Assembly (NCBI GenBank): GCA_014925825.1
Contig: JACGCK010000110.1
Location: forward strand, 1-64,000
DNA: 64,000 nucleotides
DNA from: Pholiota molesta
Taxonomy: Eukaryota; Basidiomycota; Agaricomycetes; Agaricales; Strophariaceae
Direction of reading: 5' to 3'
Part shown: one piece after another, positions 35,554 to 45,849 of the stretch
How the letters are laid out: the number at the start of each line of letters is the position of its first letter
Numbering within the stretch: the stretch's first letter is position 1
Made by a program: the position numbers and the translations under genes
Notes under the pieces: generated by a model
Seen by the model: the letters and a program-made list of their open reading frames with translations, nothing else
What the model was told of the DNA's origin: nothing
The model's database searches: none

Positions 35554-37585
35554 ATGATGAAAACATTCTCGCACTCGCTGCTTCCGCAGCCTCCTAGTTT
35601 CGTGAAGAAAAAGTCCTATGACTTTCATGAAGTTCTAGGCAATGGGTCCTTTGGCAAGGTCGTGGTACGTCCGGCGATCATCGAGAAGCGTCTGCGAGAC
35701 CTGAATTAACTTCCCCTGCTGTCGCTCTTGCCCCTCATGAATGCGCACCTTTCATAGAAGGCCACATGGCACGTCCCGGTTGATCAGGTCAAAACGGCCG
35801 AGAGAGGTGCAGTAGCAGAGCTTGAGGCCAGCTTATCTACAAAGAAGGGGACTTCCAGGCCGCCTTCTCCAAACCCAGGAGACCGGTCGCCCAGTGGCAT
35901 TACGAAGGAAGTGGCGTTGAAGATCATTCCGAAGAAGAAGGTCAAAGGGAATGAAGAGAGCGTGTGGGGCGAGATGGATGTTTTGAAGGGACTTGACCAT
36001 CCAAACATCGTGCGTTATGTTGAGCTTTCCAACCCGAATCGGTATTCAAAAAATCTCAGGTCAAATTCTACGAATGGTTTGAGACCAGGTCCAAGTATTA
36101 CCTATCCTTCGAGCTTGCAGTTGGAGGGGAATTATTTGAACGGATTCTCAAGAAGGGGAAGTTCACAGAAAAAGATGCGGTCTCCGTTATCAGGTACGTG
36201 TCCAAACAAACACGCTCGGTCTGTTTGCGTCCTAAATGAGACATGAAGGTCTACACTTGAAGGTGTTCGCTACCTGCATGAACATGATATTGTACATCGG
36301 GATCTAAAGTATGTATATACTCGGCTTTTGACTTTATGAAATCACTCATTGTTCGATAGGCCCGAAAATATATTATACCGCACGAGAGCTGAGAATAGCG
36401 ACATTGTTATTGTGGATTTCGGAATGTCCGTCTTCCTCCTACTTCCGCATTTTGTTCGTTAAAGCCTGTCTTCAGCTCCAAACACCTACATTTCCCTGAA
36501 GAACAGTTGCACTCACTTGCAGGCAGCTTGGGATACATTGCCCCTGAAGTTCTCTTGAAAGAAGGCCATGGCAAGCCCGTCGACATCTGGTCCATCGGGT
36601 ATGTCTACAGTGTTTCCCTTAACATTACATCGACATCACTGACTTGGATATCATAGTATCATAACTTACGTCCTCCTATGTGGATACTCCCCATTCCGAT
36701 CAGAAGATACCAAAGTGCTGATCCAAGAAACAACTGCCGCGAAAGTCGTGTTTCACGAAAAATATTGGAAGAACGTGTCCGCTGAGGGTAAGCCAACTAA
36801 AATACACACTTGCCCCGTATTGATTCACGACGTTTCCAGCGAAGAATTTTATCACGACTCTCTTGAACCCGGATCCCTGTCAACGACCTACAGCAACAGA
36901 GTCTCTCGCCCATCCTGTATGTTTCCAAGTTCGACATATGTTGATCCTTTGCTGATGCTGGGCTTTTCAGTGGTTAACAACCCACGATCCTTCCGCGGAA
37001 CACGACCTTTCCACCGGCCTGCGCGAGCACTTCGACCCGAAAGCGCGGTGGCGCACGGCCATTGCGTCTGCGCGCGCGGTGCATCGCCTGAACAGCGGCA
37101 GCCGGAGCCCGAGTAGCAAGTCGTCTACCAGCGCCGGCTGGAATAATGTGGATTCTTCAGATGAGGAGCCGGTGCCGCCGATACCAGCTCAGGCGCCCCC
37201 GCCTCAACACGATCCAGGCTCGAATGAGTTTGTGAACGTCATTGCGCCGGAGGAGCCCAAATTGCAGAAAGCAGATCCACCGTCGAACGACCAGCCATCT
37301 GCGGCCCCCCAAGTCCATGTAGCGCAACGCGATGACTGCGAAGAAGTGGCCTCTCCCAAGGAGATCGCCGTCAACCCACCTGACGCCAGTTCCAAAGCTG
37401 TGTTCACAGATGCTGCAGTCTTCCAAGAAGAGCCGCAATCGACTGTCGATGAATCCGCAATAGACCATGACGGACCTCGCATGCCTGGGTCATATGACTG
37501 GGCTCCGAATGCCGCTAGGCCTCATCACCCTAACGTCCTCGCGCACTCGTGGATGGATCTATTCAGGAATCTACGTTTGAAGTAG
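35554..37585 (+). CDS. Calcium/calmodulin-dependent protein kinase (CaMK family)
   Basis: Nine exons: 35554-35664, 35758-36009, 36060-36193, 36249-36308, 36360-36425, 36476-36598, 36657-36787, 36840-36916 and 36971-37585; 1569 nt, 522 aa. Kinase landmarks in order: glycine loop [13 protein letters not shown] lysine in EVALKII (Lys92), HRDLKPEN, DFGIS, a GSLGYIAPE activation segment, DIWSIG, and [10 protein letters not shown] closing the lobe. After it, a segment with [19 protein letters not shown] looks like the autoinhibitory/calmodulin-binding helix of fungal Cmk proteins. A Pro/Ser/Glu-rich tail of about 150 residues follows. A serine/proline insert of about 40 residues sits between glycine loop and lysine. 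It should act in the cytosol in calcium signalling. Which Cmk paralogue it is cannot be decided here. Confidence 0.9.
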
Positions 37586-38120
37586 TGAGAGATCTTTTTA
37601 TTTTTTATTGATCTATTTAAATTCCGTATTCCAACCTCGGCTTTCTTTCTTTTCTCCCTTCGCAGTTTACCACCTACTTCTGCCATAGCAGGTTTATTTC
37701 CCCGAAGTTGATAAACGAAACTTTATCTGCACTGACCACAGTTTTTTTCTGGCTTCCCGTTCCGTGCGCTAGATGTACGACTGTTTTTCAGATATTGGTT
37801 CGTCTCGACCTCCCTTCGCCGTGATTCTCTCTCCTTCAGCATTTGTTCTGTATCTTCTTGTATACATATATTGCTGTATAATTGTCATGATATTTTTTAT
37901 TCTATATGTTGGCAACTTTGGACAATATCCGTTAATGGTAGCACCACCCCATGAGATAGGTATTTCTATGATCGTGGACAACGGCCAGTGGCTGTACCGA
38001 TAGTGGCACATACAGATCATGCAAGTTGCGCGTCGATCACGTCCTATCGCGACATATTAGCGCATTCCTCGAGAAACCTATGTCAAGCTACGATAATGGC
38101 TCGTCCTCCCAAATCCCACC
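37586..38120. other. Intergenic between kinase and FMO
   Basis: AT-rich spacer holding the kinase 3' flank and the FMO promoter. No gene or repeat noticed. Confidence 0.4.
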
Positions 38121-39713
38121 ATGACCCAGGCTTCTGCTCTATACGGCCATCGCGCCCAGATGTCGACCCCTATTCCTAGAAGAATTCTCGTCATCGGTGG
38201 AGGACCGACTGGATTGGTATCTCTCCGGAATATGATAGAGCGAGGGAGATTCGAGCACGTCTCGCTATATGAACGGCGGGATAATGTAGGAGTGTATGGT
38301 ATGTGGTGTCCTTCAAGTTGTTGGGAATCGATGTCATTTTACCATGCCTGCAGGTATTTCGAAGAAAGCAAGCAACTTGAATCCGACAATGGCCTCCAAC
38401 CTCGATGGCCATCTCCCGCATACGAAGGCCTGATAGGCAACGTCCTCCCAGAGTTCCTCAGTTACTCAGAGTTCCCTTTTCCCGAACCGCCGTCGACCCC
38501 AGAGCAGCCGTTTCCAACGCTCACAGAGACTCACCAATATCTGCAAGCGTTCGCAAAGCCATACCTAGAATCCGGTGCTATCAAACTAGACAGAGAGGTG
38601 GTATCCGTTGTGGAACTACAGGATGGGCAAGGCTGGAGCGTGATATCCAGAGATTGGACTGAAAACGGCAGGGAAATTGAAGAGCTATGGGATGCGGTGG
38701 TGGTTGCTGTTGGATGGTACGACAACCCCCTCTGGCCGGAGACGGACGGCCTCGAAGAGCTGAAGGCCCTGGGACTGGCGAAACACGCGAAATGGTGGCG
38801 TGGTCCTCAATCGTACGAAGGAAAGGTGGGTTGTCTACGTTGATCAGAAGCGCCTTCAAGTTGCTTGAACTTACAAGATGTATAGAAAATTCTCGTTGTG
38901 GGCAACGCGAATTCAGCCAACGACATTGCAGCGCAGCTAGCGCCGATTTCTGATGGTCCTGTGTACCAGAGTATCCGACGTCCAGCCTTGCCCACGTTTC
39001 CAAGCCTTGCCAACGAAAAAATTCGGATGGTCGCTCCTGTCTCTAGATACACCCTGAAGCGGACTGCGGCTGACGATGGCTACAAGATCGATGCACAGCT
39101 TACGGACGGCACGACACTCTCTGACCTGGACTCGGTGCAGATCGGGACGGGATATCGTCCCCTCCCCAAGTTCATACGTGTTCTCGATCCTTCTTCTGGG
39201 TCGGAAGAACGCAAACCTGTTCCCATCCTCGACGAAAACACGTACCCGCACCGCATACCCGCACTGCACCGTCTGATCATGTACGCGCACAACCCGTCGC
39301 TCGGGTTCATCGGCGCCCCGCTCGCATTCACGCCCTTCACCATCGCCGATATCGCGAGCACCTGGCTTGCGCTCGCGTGGCGCGGAGAGACGGCGTACCC
39401 TGACACCCCTGAGGGCCGCCTCGTGTTCGAGAAAGAGCGGCTGGCGGCCATCGAGGGTTGGCGCCGGGGACTGGACAATCCGTCTTCGCTGTGGGTGTAC
39501 AGCGTGTTGGGACCGTCGGAGCAGGAGTATGCGTACGGGTTGAGGAGGGATATCGTGCAAGCGCGGCCAGCGCTTGATAAAGCTTTGCCCGTTTGGAGTG
39601 ATGAGAGGACCAAGATTCGAGATGCTATGTATCGGACAAAGTTTGAGGCCCTGCAATACGCCAAACGCCAGAGGGACCGCACTGGGTCGGAAACTGCCAC
39701 TGGTAGTCAGTAA
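38121..39713 (+). CDS. Flavin-containing monooxygenase-like FAD/NAD(P)-binding protein
   Basis: Exons 38121-38825 and 38886-39713, 1533 nt, 510 aa. The FAD fingerprint ILVIGGGPTGL is near residue 22 and the NADPH site VVGNANSANDIA begins exon 2. Between them WPSPAYEGLIGNVLPEF is typical of fungal FMO-like enzymes, which oxygenate soft nucleophiles (N or S) using NADPH. A segment of exactly 51 nt (38303-38353, GTGGTG...CTGCAG) could also be spliced without changing frame; removing it places YFEES soon after NVGVYG, more like relatives, giving 493 aa. ACCATGA is a good start context; an alternative ATG lies 13 codons on. No signal peptide. Substrate unknown. Confidence 0.85.
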
Positions 39714-39954
39714 GACACAGTTGACGACCTAACGAGAACTTACGCACTATGGTGGATATGTAGAGAAATTAGAATAGATCTAAGAGGCCTCGAACTTCGA
39801 ATATACATACATGTATCTGTGGATAACTATGCGTGATAAATACAGAGTATGGGTAGATGGGTATCAATGACATGATATGAGAAGATATGAAAGGAATAAT
39901 AAGGAGACACGTCAACTCTATGAGGGTACACACGACATGAAATGGATAGACGCT

Positions 39955-40841
39955 TCACAGGTATTGTACATCAGGGAAATTTCTCCATAGAACACACAGT
40001 TTCGAGGGATGGGTGTACTTGGCGCCCACGTCCAAAATCCGCAGAGCATGGAAAGCATGCTCTGACGAAATGCCGTACTCGGAGATCATATCAACAAAGC
40101 GATTTCCGCCGCTGCCACCCGCGGGCTTGATCTTCAGGTGTTTGAGATTTTCCATGCAACCCAGAAAGCGAAGGAGGTCCGGCGACAGAATAGACGCGGG
40201 GATGATCAGTTTCTGAATTCGGTCTCGGAGCTCGTTTAGCCCCAAGACGATTGCGAGTCCAAGCTGGGAGCGCATTGGAGATGTCGCCAGTACAAGCTCG
40301 AGTTGGATTAAGCCGAGATGTTCTTCAAGCGCTACCGGGATCGATAAATATGCCATAAAGTCGATGGGAAGGATCAGAGATTGGAGAGTGTCAAAACCTT
40401 CTAGCAGGATTCTAATTGCTTCGACAATTCCACCAAGGTGGGCACGTCCTCTACGATGCGGCGGATACAGGAGGATCATCTTCCGAATGTCCGGAAAAGA
40501 CAGTATCTTTGTGTTAATCATTTCAAGAAGCTCATAGGAGTGAATGGTCACCGTGGAGAAGGGAGGGTGCGGTTCGCCAACTTGATTTTTTTGGGTGACG
40601 ATTGCTTGAAACTGAGGAACGCCATCCTGATAATCTATGATTTTGTATTTTCGGGGCGCCATGCTTTCGTGGTACCCTGTTTCCTCTGCGTCTTTGATCT
40701 GGAGCCAATGCAAATGTTCGTTATGATATTCGAGCGGCAGAAGCTCTGGATACAAAGGAGGATATAGGACTATGCCCATGAACACGTCTCATTATTATAG
40801 AAGACAACAATAAACATAAGTTAATTGTACTTACTCGTCAT
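39955..40841 (-). CDS. Hypothetical protein, F-box/LRR-like family
   Basis: A large exon (40787-39955) with a proposed 7-nt first exon (40841-40835) joined by a GTAAGT intron; 840 nt, 279 aa. If the tiny exon is wrong, translation would start at the ATG at 40779-40777. The protein has leucine-spaced segments (LLRFLGCMENLKHLKI, AFHALRILDVGA) like the C-terminal half of mushroom F-box proteins, but no F-box is seen. No signal peptide or membrane span. Function unknown; it lies convergent with the FMO gene. Confidence 0.5.
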
Positions 40842-42466
40842 TTCTGGTGGGAAGGAACGAGAAACGATCCAGACGAATGAGAGAGGGAAAGAAACATAGA
40901 GGGCGCGAGATAGCAAAATAGAGCGCTTATTTTAATCATAACTCAACGTTAGGTTATAAACAAAGAACGAGTGTTCCATTGAGTGAAAATTTTCTCTTCA
41001 TCTTGACTCACCGAACAGCGAATTAGGTTTGTCGACGCACTCACTGAGGCAGTGGATCGTGCAACCAAGCAATGGATCGGCCCTACATAGAAAGGTGAGG
41101 TACATGGCCACATCCAAGCAGGATTCCCTGATACCGGCGGGAAGTGCCAGTCGGCGCCGAAAATGTGCATGAGAATTAATTGCAGCTGATAAGGGATGAA
41201 GAATGGAGACTCGAGGCAGAACGGGAGAGTCGTTCAGATTGAGAATTAGCTGACCTCGCTTCGCGCAGTTTCTGGGAATACTTCTAGTCATCTTTGCACC
41301 TTCTATTCGAACGTCTTGGATGGATACAAACGATTGCCGTCGCCGATTACTGATGGAAATTAAACCGGTGACCGCCACAGTGCCAGTGGTGTCAATGACT
41401 GTTTTGGAATGCAGAATAATCACATTCAGAGGGCATCGATAGATGTAGATAGATAATATCACTCAGTAGTTACGATGGACTACATGTGCATGGATGTACA
41501 TACATAAGTTCAATAGATCCATGGCAAAACCTTCGAGAACGATTGTCCAATGGCGTCTGAGGTGATAATCCTACTTTGGATGGGTCAGATTTGAGGAAGA
41601 GTGAATGCCGTAGGTATACGGTGCTTTCCGAGCACAATTTTTCTTGACCCTCTATCTTTCGGACCTTCAGGCCCTCATAGGCCCCAGGGCTCAAGCTCTC
41701 AAGCCAGTGATCACTGAAGTGGTAATGGTTGGGTAATGGCAGGAGCGAAGTTCAACGGAACATTCGGCACTTGCCATATCTCCATCACTGGCATCCATCA
41801 ACTTGAAACGTCGATCTATTCTTCGTTCAAACCCTGATTTCCTTGATGAGGCTTCTTCCTCGGATTGCTATAGATTGTTAATGGCAGACTCGTTACGTTA
41901 GTTCTAGCTGTTCAGAACACACGCATTCGCCCAATGCAAAGGTATCGAAAATGCGAGAAAATTATGACGGTCATCGAGTCATCGACTGCGTAATCACAGA
42001 TTGTCTGCAATCACCTGTATCTAATGATGCCCTTTGAATATTTTGAATTTGCAAAGTACGCGACGCGGTTTTCGATACTGGAAGGTACTAGATATAGTGT
42101 TTGAATGGAAAAGCCAGTTTCACCATTGACCATACAATATGTTAAATACACTAGAGCCGCTCTCCCTCGACCAAGAGCATGGTTTGCAAAAGCTCTGAAA
42201 ACAATAAAGCTTTCGAAGTTTCCTTTCCATTTGCTGGATTCGACTTGACATCAACTGATGTCAATTCAAGTATCCAGCAAAGGGTTAAGAAACTTTCGTA
42301 AAGAAAGAATCCCCCGACGACGCAAGCCAATAGTGCAGCGGCAAGGTCATCGCGTCCAAGGGGTGCAAGCAGAGCCCAAGGAGCTGGGGCGGCAAAAATA
42401 AGATAACCAGGAATGGAGGCGGTGCCTCCATAATAGTGGTTAAACTATTAAGAACTAGACTCGATG
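40842..42466. other. Region without a confident gene
   Basis: Minus-strand frames at 41462-40998 (154 codons) and 41694-41470 are open but carry no motif; they could be exons of an unrecognised orphan. At about 42236-42275 there is an imperfect inverted repeat around TTGACATCAACTGATGTCAA. Otherwise nothing is seen. Confidence 0.3.
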
Positions 42467-42577
42467 CCAGTCTACAGGGTAGATTATCACATATGTAGAG
42501 TTGGGCAAAAATGATGGATGACAAAGAATCTCCCAATTCGTATGCGTGGGTTCGGGATAAACTACCCTGTAGACTGG
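42467..42577. repeat. Short perfect inverted repeat (MITE-like)
   Basis: CCAGTCTACAGGGTAG at 42467-42482 and its exact inverse complement at 42562-42577 enclose 79 bp. It lies just past the point where the helicase remnant stops resembling its family. It may be a tiny MITE or a solo hairpin. No clear target duplication. Confidence 0.45.
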
Positions 42578-42655
42578 TAGGGAATAACCGCGAATTCTCG
42601 CGAGAGATTTCAAACCCCGTCTGAACGACCTAGAAAGGCAAGCAATGTCACTTAC

Positions 42656-43070
42656 CTCAAATACCTGTTCTTTTCCAACACGAGTTATCGTGTCTTGACA
42701 GACAGCTACTGTTGACAACTTGCTGCTGTTGGCCTAGAAATATTATGATGATTTATCCATGATGTGCGAATGTTTGAGCAAGTTGATAATGACTGACCTG
42801 GTCAATCATAAGAGCAGACAGCGGGGATACTGTAATGCCCATGTCGGTATCATTGAGAAGCAAAGGGAGGGAGAAACAGAGTGTTTTTCCACACCCCGTC
42901 CCAACGTCTAGGATAACATCTCTCCCACAGAGTATAGCTTGAGCAGCTTCAAGCTGCCATCGGAATGGGCGCTTACCCAAGATCTCCTCGGCTTTTTGTG
43001 CAAGAGCAACCAAATCGACCTCGGCTTCGGTGTATATCTTCACTTTAGGTTCGTCAGGCTGCGAAGACAT
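42656..43070 (-). pseudogene. RecQ-type DNA helicase, truncated N-terminal fragment
   Basis: Exons 43070-42798 (91 codons) and 42733-42656 (26 codons). It has the RecQ-family Q-motif region (RPFRWQLEAAQAIL), Walker A as DVGTGCGKT and motif Ia (VSPLSALMIDQ), continuing across the intron to ANSSKLSTVAVCQ. After exon 2 no DEAH box, motif III or helicase C-lobe follows on this strand. The next plausible splice would leave a 26-nt intron, too short to work. RecQ-like helicases are often multicopy in mushrooms, so this is probably a decayed partial duplicate. The start ATG is at 43070. Confidence 0.75.
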
Positions 43071-43344
43071 GGAGAATGTGTTCAAGGAGGGATATTCTGT
43101 GTCGCAGCAGTTACATTTTTACGGAGGCGGATGTAAATTTGCTGTGGAGCCTATAATCTACTGACTCTCAAGTTGGTTGCTCATCCATCTGAATGATTCT
43201 TCTAAAAGTCCATTGCATTTATATCAAGTACAGTAGAAAGGTCATATTCCGAATGGTTTGGGAAGAATACAGAGCATAGAGAAGGTAACAGAGACGAGCG
43301 ATGTCGCAGAGAAAGGGGCATTTCTTATTTGGGACGTTCAGGCG

Positions 43345-43531
43345 GGGTTTGAAAAGTCGGAGGCTTTATTACGGTTATTCCGTACCAGACGTTATGGTCC
43401 ATATTCCTCCTGATGGCGTAGCCAGAATGGGTTGGCTGCTTCACAGCCACAATATGCCCATAACTCTGGGTCGAGACTAATTAAGAACAGATACTACACT
43501 TGATCTAAGCCAAAAGGCCAGAGTGGTGAAG
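43345..43531 (-). ncRNA. U2 spliceosomal snRNA-like gene
   Basis: On the minus strand GGCCTTTTGGCTTAGATC is followed directly by AAGTGTAGTATCTGTTCTT. This is the most conserved part of U2, including GTAGTA that pairs with the intron branch site. Downstream are hairpins expected of a structured RNA: CCCAGAGTTATGGG, GGCTGTGAAGCAGCC and TACGGAATAACCGTA. The region that usually holds the Sm site (ATTTTTGG-like) is not clear, and the stem IIa/b sequence differs from the textbook form, so a divergent or decayed copy is possible. The 5' end is set about 11 nt before GGCC by analogy; the 3' end is approximate. Confidence 0.75.
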
Positions 43532-43558
43532 AAACAGGAGGGTGCGGGAAGGCGTGGT

Positions 43559-43565
43559 TTATATA
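43559..43565 (-). promoter_or_regulatory. TATA box of the U2-like gene
   Basis: TATATAA on the minus strand, about 30 nt before the expected U2 5' end. This spacing suits pol II transcription and argues that the gene is, or recently was, expressed. Confidence 0.5.
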
Positions 43566-43844
43566 GGTTTTGAGCAAAACGCACGGACCAGGTACGCTAG
43601 TGCGCTTGTTAGGCGCACGTGATGGAACGCGCGAGTCATGGTGCGTGGTGCGCGTCCACGTCTGACTCGGACGTCTGTCCACATACGCGTGGTACGCGTG
43701 CAACAACTGGTTGGAACAAGGTTGGAAGCGCGCACTTGCACCAAACTTGCGCGGCGCTTGCTCTAAGTCTCTATCTCATTGCGGGGTACATATGTGTCAG
43801 GTACATAAATTCTGAGTAAAATCAATGTGAACTATAAGATCGAT
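43566..43844. other. Spacer between U2-like gene and FCY1
   Basis: Rich in GCGC and ACGCGT words (43600-43745). These may be upstream elements of the U2 promoter. No gene. Confidence 0.35.
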
Positions 43845-44673
43845 CCTAGATTTCGCCGATATCCTCATTCCATTCCTAAAGATAAACCAAAGCGTCAGTA
43901 TTCAGCGTTTCCTCACCATCAACAATCCTTCCTAAATTTCATCCCGAGCAAATCAATTACAAGAACTCACCTCAGGCTTCTCCTCGATGAACTTTCGCAT
44001 CATCGCTTTACATTCTTCGTTGTCCACCACGATCACCTCGACACCCTGGCTCCGCAGGTACGCTACCCCGCCTGCCAGAGTCTGATCTTCGCCAACAACA
44101 ACGCGTGGGATGCGGTATAGCAGGATTGCCCCAGTGCACATGCTGCACGGACTATGTACATCGGGCGGATTGAGGAGGTGCAGGTGCGGACGCGCGCGTA
44201 GTAAAAGCGAATATAAACGATCGCGTTTCAATCGCGCGTCCGATCAGCGTAAATGACCCACCTTAGGGTAGTATACTGGTCACCGTCCCATTCAATTCAT
44301 CAGACACGGCAATACAAAACGCGCAGTAAACCGCGAAGAAGAGGCTCACCAGCGTCGTCTGGCGATACACCGCCCCGTGCAGACGGCCCGCGTTCTCCAG
44401 CGCGGACATCTCCCCGTGCAGGATCGCGGAGCCCTTCTGCAGGCGCGCGTTGTGCCCCGCGCCCAGAACCGTGTAGCGCTCCTTCTTCGTTTCTGGCTCC
44501 GTGGACGACTGCGAAGCGGGCGCGGGCAGGAGGATGGCGGCGCCGATGGGGATGCCGCCCTGGGAGGCGCTGGTTTGCGCCTGCGCGATGGCGAGACGCA
44601 GGCCGCGGGCGTCGATTTCTGCCCAATCGATGGCGGCGGTCGCTGGGGTGGTGCTGCCCGCAGATAAGGACAT
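43845..44673 (-). CDS. FCY1: Cytosine deaminase
   Basis: Four exons: 44673-44350, 44275-44262, 44151-43971 and 43874-43845; 549 nt, 182 aa. Exon 2 is a 14-nt microexon that supplies YTTL and part of the next serine; leaving it out breaks the frame and deletes a conserved stretch. The enzyme converts cytosine to uracil in pyrimidine salvage in the cytosol. The zinc site is visible: LHGEMS (His86 and catalytic Glu88) and SPCSMC (Cys115, Cys118). The C-terminus EWNEDIGEI matches yeast Fcy1 (DWFEDIGE). It is longer than yeast (158 aa) because of an Ala/Ser/Pro-rich N-terminus and a loop near 50-66. The upstream boundary of the segmental duplication lies only 92 nt before the start codon. Confidence 0.93.
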
Positions 44674-45849
44674 GATGGTTGTGGTTTGAAATGCCAATTG
44701 GAAATATTGAGGGTGTTGATCAGAAGATAAGTGTATAGCCTGGGAGCGAATTCGAAGATAATAATTATCATGATGCTTGACCTCACTGTCAGAGCCCATA
44801 TTATTGCTTCAATAGCCTGATAGTCATCGGTCAATAGTATCTCCTCTGTGGTTTTCAGTGAAAAGTTTACATATTGGAAAAAAAAATATGCAGGTCTTTG
44901 GCAGGTCTTGTGCAGGTCAAATCAGGGGTGGGAAATTGAAATGGTTGTTGATTTTTAGCTTTGCTACGACGTACTCTACAACTCTCTTGTTCCTTTCCTG
45001 CTATGTACTTCCTCACGACTTGATTGTCTGGCAATTCGCTAGTCGTATTCTCCAATATCTGGCTAGCGACTATAATATGAAGGAAATGTATGAAGGAAAC
45101 GAGCGTTTACTCGACATAACACCAAGCTGTGACACAAATGAGTATATGGAGGCCACAAGGAATTAATGGTCTGCTCGTGAAATCAAGTGGCATACGACAG
45201 TGTGTATACGTATTGCCTGACATGTCTAGGAAGAAAGACTGAAAAACGGTCGTGAATGTGTTCTTATTGCTCTCGAGATCTCTGAAAAAGCCTGCCGTTC
45301 AACATGGAAGTAAGTGGTCCATATTGCGGTATTCGTAACCCGACTTTCACTTCCTTCCAGCGAAACTCTGAATATGCTTTGAAGACTTTGCATCACTCAT
45401 CTAGTCGAGGCACGAGGCGCCAATCGTTACTATAAATACGTTGACGTGACCTATCTTAAAGTTTCAGCAACATCATCAAACATCATCATGTCTCCAGCTT
45501 GGCCAGCAACCATTTACGCCTCTTGATGTGAATATTGGTGAGACTGGAATAAGATAGTGTGGACGCAGTGTGGTAGCGTCGCATCAGGTCGCATCAGTCG
45601 TCTCGCGGAGTCGCCTGGGGGGTGTTGGCGCGTAGCAACGCGAGATGTGGGCTCTGCACCTGGGGATATTTACGCACACCAATGCCGAACGAGGCCTTTC
45701 CTCTCATTTCCCTTCCTTTTGGCGGTCTTGTCACTTGCTTTCTGAGGCTTTTTCGTTCTTGTCTCTCTTTACCCTTCGTTCTTTTTTTTTTCTCGGCCCA
45801 GGCTGGCCATTTCCCACAATATTTATAAACTCGACATCTCCTGCCAGCC
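44674..45849. other. Start of segmental duplication unit 1; spacer
   Basis: From 44765 the sequence is repeated at 50660 onward (TTATCATGATG, then CACTGTCAGAGCCCATATTATT and further). This part is noncoding in both units, and includes the upstream region of the secreted-protein gene with a TATAAA at 45824-45829. Confidence 0.6.

Noticed and set aside
42285..42629. Third exon for the RecQ fragment
   Set aside because: Would require a 26-nt intron and the peptide has no helicase motif.
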